Made by a program: the position numbers and the translations under genes. Under the pieces are notes generated by a model. It had not been told where the DNA came from. It searched no databases and saw nothing but the letters and a program-made list of their open reading frames with translations. A DNA stretch of 37,368 nucleotides from Chryseobacterium carnipullorum (GTDB lineage: Bacteria; Bacteroidota; Bacteroidia; Flavobacteriales; Weeksellaceae): positions 1 to 37,368 of the forward strand of contig NZ_FRCD01000030.1 of assembly GCF_900142785.1 (NCBI RefSeq), written 5' to 3'. Shown piece by piece: positions 17,265 to 25,143 of this stretch (its first letter is position 1; each line of letters begins with the position of its first letter).

Positions 17265-17280
17265 ACTAACGCTTGTTAGT
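17265..17280. promoter_or_regulatory. Palindromic operator candidate at the E1 promoter
   Basis: ACTAAC (17265-17270), GCTT, GTTAGT (17275-17280) is a perfect inverted repeat that overlaps the TTG of the E1 promoter. Its form resembles many TetR-family operators, but no such regulator gene is in the window. Confidence 0.45.
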
Positions 17281-17304
17281 ATTTTGTTTTTTTGTGTATA
17301 TTTG
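17273..17304 (+). promoter_or_regulatory. Promoter of the 2-oxoacid dehydrogenase E1 gene
   Basis: TTG (17273-17275), 21 bp, then TATATTTG (17297-17304), an exact Bacteroidota -33/-7 promoter. Transcription should start near 17310, at or next to the ATG at 17311, so the mRNA may be leaderless. Confidence 0.65.
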
Positions 17305-17310
17305 CTTCCT

Positions 17311-19383
17311 ATGGAAAATACACTTCACGAAAAAGTTTCTCAGGATATTTTGCTTAAAGCGTACAATCACATGATGCTGGCTAAAGCGATGGCGGATATC
17401 TATGAAGAAAACAGAAACATCTGTAAATATGTTCATAGTACTTCAAGAGGTCATGAAGCCATTCAGCTGGCCACTGCCTATCAGCTTAAAAAAGAAGACT
17501 GGGTTTCTCCTTACTACAGAGACGAAAGTATTCTTTTAGGAATAGGTTTTGAACCTTATGAATTGATGCTTCAGCTGCTGGCAAAAGCAGAGGATCCTTT
17601 TTCAGGTGGAAGATCGTATTATTCTCACCCTTCCAGCCGTGATGAAAACAAACCTAAAATCATCCATCAGAGTTCTGCTACCGGAATGCAGACCATCCCA
17701 ACTACAGGGGTTGCACAGGGCATAAAATATATTCAGGATTTCAATTTAGAGACTTTTGAAAATAATCCAGTCGTGGTATGCAGTCTTGGAGACAACTCTG
17801 TAACAGAAGGTGAAGTAAGTGAGGCATTACAGTTTGCTGCTCTTCATCAGCTTCCTATTCTATTTCTTGTACAGGATAATGAATGGGGAATTTCTGTAAC
17901 CAAAGAAGAAGCAAGAACCTGTGATGCTTATGATTTCGTGGCAGGATTTACAGGTCTTAGCAGAATGCGTGTAGACGGAACTGATTTCGTAGAAAGTTTC
18001 GAGGCGATGAAAAAGGCTGTAGATTTAGTAAGAAACGAAAGAAAACCAATAGTCGTTTGTGCTAAAACGGTCCTTATCGGTCATCATACATCAGGGGTAA
18101 GAAGAGAATTCTATAGAGACGAAGAAGATTTAACAAAACATAGAGCTAAAGATCCGGGTGAGATCCTTAGAAAACAATTGCTGGAATCAGGCACGGATGA
18201 AGATCTGCTAAAACAGATCACTAAAAAAGCCCGCCTTGAAGCTGAAGAAGCTTTTGAAAGAGCACAAAATGCTGAAGATCCAAAACCAGAAACTGTGATG
18301 CAGCATGTTTTTGCGCCTACTCCGATTACGGAAGAAACGGGAACACGCGAACCTGCAGGTGGTGAAAAGATTGTCATGGTAGATGCTGCTATCCATGCGG
18401 TTCAGGAACTGATGTGGAAGCATCCTGAAGCCCTTCTTTACGGACAGGATGTGGGAGAAAGAATCGGAGGTGTTTTCAGAGAGACGGTTACTTTAGGAAA
18501 AAAATTCGGTAGTAAGAGAGTTTTCAATACTGCTATTCAGGAGGCCTATATCATTGGGTCAACGGCCGGGATGAGTGCTGTAGGATTAAAACCTATCGTA
18601 GAAGTTCAGTTTGCTGATTATATTTATCCTGGAATCAACCAGCTGATCACTGAAATCTCAAAATCAAGTTATTTAAGTCAGGGAAAATTTCCTGTAAGTA
18701 ATATCATCCGTGTACCAATTGGTGCTTACGGAGGTGGAGGACCTTACCACAGTGGAAGTGTGGAAAGTATTTTAGCCAATATTAAAGGGATTAAAATTGC
18801 TTACCCTAGCAACGCTGCCGATTTCAAAGGTTTATTAAAGGCCGCCTATTATGATCCGAACCCTGTGATTATGCTTGAGCACAAAGGTTTATACTGGAGT
18901 AAAGTTCCGGGAACTGAAGATGCTAAAACCATTGAACCAGCAGAAGATTATATCCTTCCTTTTGGAAAAGGCAAGGTGATCATTGAAGCTGACCAAGATG
19001 AAACTGAAAAAGGAAGAACTCTACTGGTTGTCACGTACGGAATGGGAGTTTACTGGGCAAAGGAGGCAGTTAAGAATTTTAACGGAAGAGTGGAAGTGAT
19101 CGACCTGAGAACGCTGATTCCTCTTGATGAAGAACTTGTTTTTGAAAGGGTAAAAGAACACGGGAAATGCATCGTTCTGACAGAAGAACAACTGAATAAT
19201 TCATTTGCTGAGGCGTTTGCACACCGTATTTCGAAAAACTGCTTCAGGTATCTGGATGCCCCGGTAGAAACAATGGGATCTCTGGATGTTCCGGCTGTTC
19301 CTATTAATTTAGTGCTGGAAAAAGAAATGCTTCCCAATGCTGAAAAACTAAGCAAAAAAATTGAAGAAATGCTGAACTATTAA
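17311..19383 (+). CDS. Fused 2-oxoacid dehydrogenase E1 (alpha-beta), branched-chain type
   Basis: This 690-residue protein joins both chains of a thiamine-diphosphate 2-oxoacid dehydrogenase E1. The alpha half (about 1-330) has the ThDP/Mg motif in GDNSVTEGEVSEALQF...DNEWGIS, and the beta half (about 365-690) has VFNTAIQEAYIIGSTAGMSA and PVIMLEHKGLYW. It would decarboxylate branched-chain 2-oxoacids (2-oxoisovalerate and relatives) and acylate the E2 lipoyl domain, supplying iso-branched acyl-CoA primers typical of Flavobacteriia. No E2 or E3 gene lies nearby. A TTG at 17284 would add nine residues but falls inside the promoter, so ATG 17311 is chosen. Pyruvate as substrate cannot be excluded. 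A terminator follows. Confidence 0.92.
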   Translation: MENTLHEKVSQDILLKAYNHMMLAKAMADIYEENRNICKYVHSTSRGHEAIQLATAYQLKKEDWVSPYYRDESILLGIGFEPYELMLQLLAKAEDPFSGGRSYYSHPSSRDENKPKIIHQSSATGMQTIPTTGVAQGIKYIQDFNLETFENNPVVVCSLGDNSVTEGEVSEALQFAALHQLPILFLVQDNEWGISVTKEEARTCDAYDFVAGFTGLSRMRVDGTDFVESFEAMKKAVDLVRNERKPIVVCAKTVLIGHHTSGVRREFYRDEEDLTKHRAKDPGEILRKQLLESGTDEDLLKQITKKARLEAEEAFERAQNAEDPKPETVMQHVFAPTPITEETGTREPAGGEKIVMVDAAIHAVQELMWKHPEALLYGQDVGERIGGVFRETVTLGKKFGSKRVFNTAIQEAYIIGSTAGMSAVGLKPIVEVQFADYIYPGINQLITEISKSSYLSQGKFPVSNIIRVPIGAYGGGGPYHSGSVESILANIKGIKIAYPSNAADFKGLLKAAYYDPNPVIMLEHKGLYWSKVPGTEDAKTIEPAEDYILPFGKGKVIIEADQDETEKGRTLLVVTYGMGVYWAKEAVKNFNGRVEVIDLRTLIPLDEELVFERVKEHGKCIVLTEEQLNNSFAEAFAHRISKNCFRYLDAPVETMGSLDVPAVPINLVLEKEMLPNAEKLSKKIEEMLNY

Positions 19384-19404
19384 TCAGCTTTAAAAATATT
19401 ATAT

Positions 19405-19433
19405 AAACCTCTAATTTTTTAGAGGTTTTTTTT
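19405..19433 (+). terminator. Terminator of the E1 gene
   Basis: AAACCTCT (19405-19412) pairs with AGAGGTTT (19421-19428) around an AATTTTTT interior, followed by a T8 run. Confidence 0.8.
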
Positions 19434-19511
19434 ATTACATTTAATAAGCATTAGAATATATCATTTTGGTATTTCTTTTGTTTATATGCACACGAAATTT
19501 CACACAGCATT

Positions 19512-20543
19512 ATGATCACCACAAAATACGTCAACTACAAACAGGTTTTAAACTTATCCGGTATTCATTTAATCTGGATTTCGATCTGGTGTACCTTAAT
19601 TACCACACTTTTTTATTTTTTTAACTGGGACTGGATGATCATTCCGTGGGTTCCTGTCGCGCTGATTGGTACAGCAGAGGCTTTTTTGGTGGGTTTTAAA
19701 AACAATCAGGCGTATGACAGATTATGGGAAGCCCGAAAAATATGGGGTGGAATCGTGAACTCAAGCCGTTCTTTTGCTTCCATGGTGTATGCTTTTGATA
19801 CTGAACAGGAAGAAATGGGAGCTTTTGAACTGGAAGATCGCAGGAAAAGAATTGTTTACCGTCATATCGCATGGCTTTATGCTTTCCGTGAACAGCTTCT
19901 GGTTCCTGCAGAATGGGAACACATCAGCAATGAAGAGGATAAGTTTCAAAGTATTGACCTCAAACGTCACAGACTGATCAAAGCAGGTTTTCCTGATTAT
20001 GGAAGAACGCCTATCTTTTTACATAAATACCTTTCCGAAGAAGAGCTTGAACTGCAATCGGAATATAAAAATTTCGCCACTTATCTGATCTCAAAGCAAG
20101 CCAAAGAGATCAATGAATTAAAAAATAAAAAGATCATTTCAGAATTTAATCAGGTACAGCTTCAAAATGCCTTAAACGAGTTCTACAATTATCAGGGACA
20201 AGCCGAAAGAATTAAAAAATTCCCTTCCCCAAGACAGTTTGCGAGTACAGCATTTGTATTCAATATCCTTTTTATTCTTTTACTTCCGCTGGGTTTGGTG
20301 AATGAATTTGCCAAATTGGGGGATTGGGGAATCTGGACTTCCATTCCTTTCTGTATCATTATCGGATGGATCTATATTATTATGGAACTGGTGGGTGATT
20401 ATTCAGAAAATCCTTTTGGAGGATTAATGTTTGACGTCCCGATGCTTTCTATTTGCAGAGCTATAGAAATCGATCTTCTACAAATGGGAGGAGAAACAGA
20501 TCTTCCGGATCCTATTTCATCCAAAAACGGAGTTTTAGTATAA
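19512..20543 (+). CDS. Bestrophin-family anion channel
   Basis: This 343-residue membrane protein belongs to the bestrophin/UPF0187 family of pentameric ion channels. Family hallmarks seen are the N-terminal hydrophobic pair (about 18-62), the conserved NNQAYDRLWEARKIWGGIVN segment (about 69-88), the HIAWLYAFREQL stretch (about 116-127), a second hydrophobic pair (about 246-297), and the C-terminal motif DYSENPFGGLMFDVPM, a calcium-clasp region in animal bestrophins. Length is typical for bacterial members. Bacterial homologues conduct cations or anions, so selectivity cannot be stated. The stop lies only 2 bp from the end of the convergent Lrp/AsnC gene, leaving no room for a dedicated terminator. 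Confidence 0.9.
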   Translation: MITTKYVNYKQVLNLSGIHLIWISIWCTLITTLFYFFNWDWMIIPWVPVALIGTAEAFLVGFKNNQAYDRLWEARKIWGGIVNSSRSFASMVYAFDTEQEEMGAFELEDRRKRIVYRHIAWLYAFREQLLVPAEWEHISNEEDKFQSIDLKRHRLIKAGFPDYGRTPIFLHKYLSEEELELQSEYKNFATYLISKQAKEINELKNKKIISEFNQVQLQNALNEFYNYQGQAERIKKFPSPRQFASTAFVFNILFILLLPLGLVNEFAKLGDWGIWTSIPFCIIIGWIYIIMELVGDYSENPFGGLMFDVPMLSICRAIEIDLLQMGGETDLPDPISSKNGVLV

Positions 20544-20545
20544 AT

Positions 20546-21004
20546 CTAAAGGACAATAGCCGTTGTATTTTTCACTTCAGAGATCATAAAAGAGCTGTGA
20601 GTACTTGCTATGTGCTGAAGTGCCGTTAATTTACTCAGCATAAAATTCCGGTAGTCCTCCATGTCTTTCACTCCAATTTTAAGAATATAGTCGTAATCAC
20701 CGCTTACATGGAAGCATTCTGTAACTTCCTGCAGGCTCATGACTTCCCTTTCAAACTGCAACACAAATTCTTTTTTGTGCTGTGTCAGTTTGATATGGCA
20801 TAAAACTATAAAATCGCGATTGATCTTATGCCGGTCAAGCAATGCCACATATCTTGATATCACCCCCAGATTTTCAAGCTTTTTTATTCTTTCATACACA
20901 GCAGTTACCGACAAACCAAGCTTGTAGGACAGTTCTTTAGTGGTTTGTTTGCAGTCTTCCTGCAGAAATAGGAGCAGTTTTTTATCAGTTTCATCAAAAT
21001 TCAT
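20546..21004 (-). CDS. Lrp/AsnC-family transcriptional regulator
   Basis: This 152-residue DNA-binding protein has the normal Lrp/AsnC plan: an N-terminal winged helix-turn-helix (about 5-60; DETDKKLLLFLQED, LGLSVTAVYERIKKLENLGVI) and a C-terminal RAM ligand/oligomerisation domain (about 68-150; VTECFHVSGDYDYILKI). Such proteins sense amino acids. It is divergent from a Cys/Met-metabolism PLP enzyme across 157 bp, so it most likely controls that gene and itself in response to a sulfur or branched amino acid. Two copies of CAAATATAG, 34 bp apart, lie in the shared gap. Each also reads as TATATTTG, a -7 box, on its own strand. Confidence 0.92.
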   Translation of the reverse strand: MNFDETDKKLLLFLQEDCKQTTKELSYKLGLSVTAVYERIKKLENLGVISRYVALLDRHKINRDFIVLCHIKLTQHKKEFVLQFEREVMSLQEVTECFHVSGDYDYILKIGVKDMEDYRNFMLSKLTALQHIASTHSSFMISEVKNTTAIVL

Positions 21005-21035
21005 AGATGTTTTTTTGGCAAAAGTTTAACAAAAG

Positions 21036-21078
21036 CAAATATAGCAAACATATTTTCTATTAGAATAACCAAATATAG
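21036..21078 (-). promoter_or_regulatory. Duplicated box in the Lrp control region
   Basis: CAAATATAG occurs at 21036-21044 and 21070-21078, exactly 34 bp apart. On the minus strand both contain TATATTTG, so either may be the Lrp gene's -7 box. The spacing of about three helical turns would also suit Lrp-type binding. No TTG is at the ideal distance from either. Confidence 0.4.
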
Positions 21079-21106
21079 ATTTATATTCTGTAAATTTAAA
21101 TATCTC

Positions 21107-21137
21107 TTGTAATAATTATGAAAACAGATCATATTTG
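21107..21137 (+). promoter_or_regulatory. Promoter of the Cys/Met PLP enzyme gene
   Basis: TTG (21107-21109), 20 bp, then CATATTTG (21130-21137), 7/8 to TAnnTTTG. The predicted start near 21144 leaves a leader of about 18 bases before ATG 21162. Confidence 0.55.
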
Positions 21138-21161
21138 AGCCGATAAATAAAATCTAAGCTT

Positions 21162-22388
21162 ATGGAAAATTTTAATGCGGCTAATGAGATCCAGGATCTG
21201 CAATATTTTGGTGAATTCGGAGGAGTAAACCCATCGATTTCAGATAGTTCTACGTACACATTCCTTTCAGCAAAAACGATGTTCGACACCTTTGAAGGAA
21301 ATGCTGAAGGATGTTATTTATATTCCAGACATTCATCACCGATGAATCTTTACCTTGCTCAGGCATTGGCAAAAATGGAGAATACCGAAGCGGCCAATGT
21401 TACCGCATCTGGTATGGGTGCCATTACCTCTGTTTTAATGCAGGTATGTAAAAGTGGTGACCATATTATTTCCAGCAGAACCATCTATGGTGGAACCTAT
21501 GCGTTTCTTAAAAATTTCCTTCCTCCTTTTCATATTGACACTACTTTTGTAGATATAAGCAATTTTGAATCTATAGAAAATGCTATAACACCCAATACTA
21601 AAGTTATTTACTGCGAAAGTGTAAGCAATCCGCTTCTTGAAGTGGCTGACCTTAGAAAACTTTCTGAAATCTGTAAAAAACATAATTTAAAACTGATTGT
21701 AGATAATACTTTCTCTCCTCTTTCTGTTTCACCGACCTTATTAGGTGCCGATATCGTCATTCATAGTTTAACCAAATTCATTAACGGAAGCAGTGACACG
21801 GTAGGTGGCGTATATTGTGGAACTCAGGAATTCATCAATGATACGAAGAATGTCAACAACGGAGCTTGTATGCTGCTGGGTCCCACCATGGACAGTTTCC
21901 GTTCTGCAAGCATTTTAAAGAACCTGAGAACACTTCACATCCGAATGAAACAGCACAGCCACAATGCGATGTATCTTGCTGAAAGGTTTGAAAAAGATGG
22001 TCTTAAAGTTTCTTATCCGGGACTGAAATCCCACAAGGACCATGAACTGATGAAAAGCATGATGTATGAGGAATATGGATATGGAGGACTTCTTACCGTA
22101 GATGCAGGTACAACTGACAAAGCAAATGAGCTGATGGAAATGATGCAGCGTGAAAACTTAGGGTATCTGGCTGTAAGTTTAGGATTCTACAAAACTTTAT
22201 TTTCATGCTCGGGAAGTTCCACTTCATCGGAGATTCCGGAAGAAGAGCGTGAAGCGATGGGCATATCGGATGGATTGATCAGATTCTCAATCGGTCTGGA
22301 CCATGATATCGCCAGAACTTATGAAAAAATGCGGGAATGCATGCTAAAAACAGGCGTTCTCAACCATGAAACTCTATACATATCCTAA
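21162..22388 (+). CDS. Cys/Met metabolism PLP-dependent enzyme
   Basis: This 408-residue enzyme belongs to the cystathionine gamma-synthase/methionine gamma-lyase family (fold type I, PLP). The PLP lysine is Lys205 in HSLTKFINGSSDTVGG, and the cofactor-aspartate is in LIVDNTFSPL (about 180). The substrate-side motif reads YGGT (about 109-112); the cysteine that typifies classical methionine gamma-lyases (YGCT) is absent. The enzyme could be a lyase on methionine or homocysteine or a gamma-replacement synthase. It is divergent from an Lrp/AsnC regulator that probably controls it, which favours a catabolic amino-acid role. The N-terminus before about residue 45 is somewhat longer than in minimal family members. 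Confidence 0.9.
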   Translation: MENFNAANEIQDLQYFGEFGGVNPSISDSSTYTFLSAKTMFDTFEGNAEGCYLYSRHSSPMNLYLAQALAKMENTEAANVTASGMGAITSVLMQVCKSGDHIISSRTIYGGTYAFLKNFLPPFHIDTTFVDISNFESIENAITPNTKVIYCESVSNPLLEVADLRKLSEICKKHNLKLIVDNTFSPLSVSPTLLGADIVIHSLTKFINGSSDTVGGVYCGTQEFINDTKNVNNGACMLLGPTMDSFRSASILKNLRTLHIRMKQHSHNAMYLAERFEKDGLKVSYPGLKSHKDHELMKSMMYEEYGYGGLLTVDAGTTDKANELMEMMQRENLGYLAVSLGFYKTLFSCSGSSTSSEIPEEEREAMGISDGLIRFSIGLDHDIARTYEKMRECMLKTGVLNHETLYIS

Positions 22389-22397
22389 TTTATTGTT

Positions 22398-22435
22398 ATA
22401 AAAGCTGCCGGAATTTCTGACAGCTTTTATTTTTT
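22398..22435. terminator. Bidirectional terminator
   Basis: ATAAAAGCTG (22398-22407) pairs with CAGCTTTTAT (22421-22430), followed by T-runs. It ends the PLP enzyme gene and probably also the convergent glycosyltransferase gene. Confidence 0.7.
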
Positions 22436-22438
22436 AAT

Positions 22439-23443
22439 CTATTTTTTATGGAAATGCTTAGGGAAGGCATCTTCAGGTTTCATTCTTAAGATATTCAGAA
22501 GAACCCATGATTTAAGAAATCCATACCCGTAAGAAAACATTTGAATGTAGGTAGAGATCACTGCCATTCCGGCGATGCTGATATTCTTTGTCACCATCAT
22601 CGCGTGAAATAATACCATAAAGGTGTATAATCCGTAAAAAGCTAAAATGATTCCTCTTCCCAGAATAAAATATTCTGCAAAACCCAGGATATAACCTAGC
22701 ATAAACAAGGTAGGAAATGCAAATGAGATCTTGACATAATTGGGATGCCGCTGATTAAGAATCGGTCTTGCACATCCAAACTGATACACCTGCTTAGAAA
22801 ATTTCCCCAAGTCTACCCTTCTCTTATGATACACAGCGATATCATCAAAAAATGCAGTGTTAAAACCATTTTCCCAAAGCGTCATTGATAAATCCGGATC
22901 TTCTCCGATTCTCATTTCTGAAAAACCACCCACCTTTTCAAAAACAGCTTTATTGACCCCCATATTAAAACTTCTCGGCTGAAATCGGGATACTGCTTTT
23001 TTACTCCCCCTGATCCCACCTGTCGTAAAAACAGAGGTCATCGAATAGGAAATGGCTTTCTGCATCAGATTAAAACCTTTGTGAGCTTTATCTGCTCCTC
23101 CGAAAGCATCACACGGAACGGTCTCGATATTTTTTTTGATATTCTCGATATAATCTTTTTCAACGATCACGTCGCTGTCTACAAAAATCAACCATTCATT
23201 CTTGGCTCTCCTTGCACCATAATTCCGGCTCAATCCGGGTCCTGAATTGTCTTTTCTGAAATATTCAATATCTAATATTCCCTCAAAATTATGAATGGTC
23301 GGCTTAAGATCAATCAGAGAACCATCATCCACAATAATAACTTCAAACTCTTTATCTGTCTGAAAAGTCAACGAATTCAGCAGTTCAAAAAGTTCATCTT
23401 TTCGGTTGAAAATAGCAACAATGATGGAAATAGTAGGTTTCAA
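22439..23443 (-). CDS. Family 2 glycosyltransferase, membrane-anchored
   Basis: This 334-residue protein has an N-terminal GT-A glycosyltransferase domain: ISIIVAIFNRKDELF (about 5-19), VIIVDDGS (about 35-42), LSRNYGARRA, and the metal-binding VDSD near residue 98. An acceptor-side motif, GEDPDLSMTLWENG, lies near 180-193. The C-terminal third (about 235-320) has two to three hydrophobic helices, placing the enzyme on the inner face of the cytoplasmic membrane. It would add a sugar to a polysaccharide, lipid or membrane-linked acceptor. No other cell-wall gene is adjacent, so the product is unknown. It is convergent with the PLP enzyme gene. Confidence 0.9.
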   Translation of the reverse strand: MKPTISIIVAIFNRKDELFELLNSLTFQTDKEFEVIIVDDGSLIDLKPTIHNFEGILDIEYFRKDNSGPGLSRNYGARRAKNEWLIFVDSDVIVEKDYIENIKKNIETVPCDAFGGADKAHKGFNLMQKAISYSMTSVFTTGGIRGSKKAVSRFQPRSFNMGVNKAVFEKVGGFSEMRIGEDPDLSMTLWENGFNTAFFDDIAVYHKRRVDLGKFSKQVYQFGCARPILNQRHPNYVKISFAFPTLFMLGYILGFAEYFILGRGIILAFYGLYTFMVLFHAMMVTKNISIAGMAVISTYIQMFSYGYGFLKSWVLLNILRMKPEDAFPKHFHKK

Positions 23444-23645
23444 ATTGAAAATTTTTCAAAATTACTTATTCGCTGATGAACCCGCAAACGGTTTGCGACA
23501 GATTATCAAAAATTTTCTTTGTCTAAAAAGTTTAAAGAAAACATAAAAATAAGCACTTATTATTGGCTGAATTTTGGTAATTTCGACATATAATCAACAG
23601 ATTAACATTCAACACACGTATAGTTTTAATAAAAATTCACAATCT

Positions 23646-24569
23646 ATGAAAGCAAATTTAGCAGCAATTTCATTAGTCTTCAGTTTTCTCTCGTATGCAC
23701 AGGTTGGCGTAGGAACCAATAATCCTAACGGAGCTTTTCACGTAGACGGTAATAAAGATAATGCAGCCTCTCCCACAGCAGCTCAAACAGCCAATGACTT
23801 TATTGTTACCAGTACCGGCTCTGCCGCTTTGGGAACTATCAATTTAGATTCGTCTGCCAAATTTCAGATCGATGCTACCAACAAAGGAATGCTTATTCCA
23901 CGCGTCATTCTGACAGCACCTAATGACGGCACCACCATTCCATCTCCGGCCAAAGGTCTTATTGTATATAACACCAATGTTACCACCAACATGGAAGAAG
24001 GTTTCTATACCAACTACGGAACTCCTGCTGCACCTCAGTGGATTACGTATCAGCAACGGGACAAGACCGCCTGGAAACTCGACAATGTGTTTGATGTTAC
24101 AGCCACCGCACCTATCGATCAGGTCGTAACAGCGACAACTTCGGTGAACAATATTAATTTAGGATTAAGTGTCACCATAACTATTCCCGCTTTCACACAG
24201 GCAAAACTGGTAACCACCTATAGTGTTCCTATGGGTACAACAACCGTATCTACGAATTTCGGCGGATACTTTGGAATCAGATTTTTAAAGAATGGAACAG
24301 AACTTCCCGCAGGTTCAAGAAAATATACGGTTCCTGCAGTTTCGACTAATGCCAGTTCAAGAATGGCTTCTGTAAATGCTACTGTAGGTGATACAGTTAT
24401 CAACAATACAGCGTCACCAGTCAATATAACTTATGCTTTAAATGGCTATGTAGAACCCACTGCAGATACTTCAACCATAAGATTCAATATGTGGTCTACG
24501 GTAGATCCGAATTTCAATTGGGGAAGAGGATATATGTCTGTACAGATGTTTACGAAGACGACATTATAG
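23646..24569 (+). CDS. Exported beta-rich protein of unknown function
   Basis: Starting at ATG 23646 gives a 307-residue protein with a clean signal peptide (MKANLAAISLVFSFLSYAQ). A start at TTG 23574 would place 24 extra polar residues before it and is unlikely. The N-terminal part (about 20-135) is of the kind seen at the start of phage-tail-fibre-like exported proteins in Flavobacteriia: VGVGTNNPNGAFHVDG, then KGMLIPRV and a GLIVYNT segment. The C-terminal half (about 160-307) is beta-rich and may form a C1q/TNF-like or jelly-roll domain. There is no T9SS sorting tail, so it may stay periplasmic or reach the surface another way. I cannot assign a function. A terminator follows. Confidence 0.82.
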   Translation: MKANLAAISLVFSFLSYAQVGVGTNNPNGAFHVDGNKDNAASPTAAQTANDFIVTSTGSAALGTINLDSSAKFQIDATNKGMLIPRVILTAPNDGTTIPSPAKGLIVYNTNVTTNMEEGFYTNYGTPAAPQWITYQQRDKTAWKLDNVFDVTATAPIDQVVTATTSVNNINLGLSVTITIPAFTQAKLVTTYSVPMGTTTVSTNFGGYFGIRFLKNGTELPAGSRKYTVPAVSTNASSRMASVNATVGDTVINNTASPVNITYALNGYVEPTADTSTIRFNMWSTVDPNFNWGRGYMSVQMFTKTTL

Positions 24570-24600
24570 ATTTGTGGTGATAAGATATAAAAAAGTTCAT

Positions 24601-24630
24601 AAGCTCCTTTAAAAGGGAGCTTTTATTTTT
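24601..24630 (+). terminator. Terminator of the exported beta-rich protein gene
   Basis: AAGCTCC (24601-24607) pairs with GGAGCTT (24616-24622), with further weak TTT/AAA pairing inside and T-runs after it. Confidence 0.7.
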
Positions 24631-24673
24631 AAATTAAAATGGCAAGCAAAAGTACTGACGTGTACGATTACTC

Positions 24674-25077
24674 CTAGATAAACAAGCCGGATTTAAAGTA
24701 AACGCACAAGGTGAGAGAAATAAAAAACAAGATGACAGATCCACTGAAAAACAAAAGCTTGAAAAGGCTTTTAAAATAATAAAGCTCCATAATATACAGC
24801 AGAAAGAACAGAACCCCTGAAATGGCTATCCCTATCAGAGAAGCTACCCCTAAAGTCTGTGTATAATGTTCCGCAGGCAATGGGTCCTTAAACAAAAAAA
24901 AAGCAAAACCGAGGAGACCGCTAAAAAAGCAAAACTTACCTTTTCAGTAAAATATTTCGATTTTTTCTTTTTTATTTTTCTGTCACCATAGTTCAGGTCC
25001 GCAGAAGATGAGCCGTTGGGAAGAAGATCCAGCAGATTGAAGACATTTCCTAAAATTTCGAGAAGTTCCCAGGCCAT
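24674..25077 (-). pseudogene. Small three-helix membrane protein gene broken at an A9 tract
   Basis: Two overlapping minus-strand frames complement each other. The first (from ATG 25077) encodes a start MAWELLEILGNVFNLLDLLP, a basic stretch KIKKKK and the beginning of a hydrophobic helix. It then runs out of frame at nine A's on the plus strand (24894-24902). The second frame continues with KDPLPAEHYTQTLG and two more hydrophobic helices (LIGIAISGVLFFLLYI; LFFSGSVILFFISLTL). Adding one base to the tract gives one 134-residue protein with a short cytoplasmic start and three membrane helices. The break may be a sequencing error, a true inactivation, or phase variation. I do not recognise the family. 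Confidence 0.65.
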
Positions 25078-25108
25078 ATTTTTAATTTGAGTTTAAACAA
25101 AAATAAAA

Positions 25109-25132
25109 AAACCTTCCGTAACGGGAAGGTTT
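25109..25132 (-). terminator. Terminator of the RlmL-like methyltransferase gene
   Basis: AAACCTTCC (25109-25117) pairs with GGAAGGTTT (25124-25132). The plus-strand A-run upstream gives the U-tract on the minus strand. Confidence 0.8.
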
Positions 25133-25143
25133 CTATTTGAAAA

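Noticed and set aside
17284..17310. Upstream TTG start for the E1 gene
   Set aside because: It would add nine hydrophobic residues that fall inside an exact -7 promoter box; ATG 17311 gives the usual family start.
23574..23645. Upstream TTG start for the exported protein
   Set aside because: It would place 24 polar residues before a clear signal peptide, so ATG 23646 was chosen.
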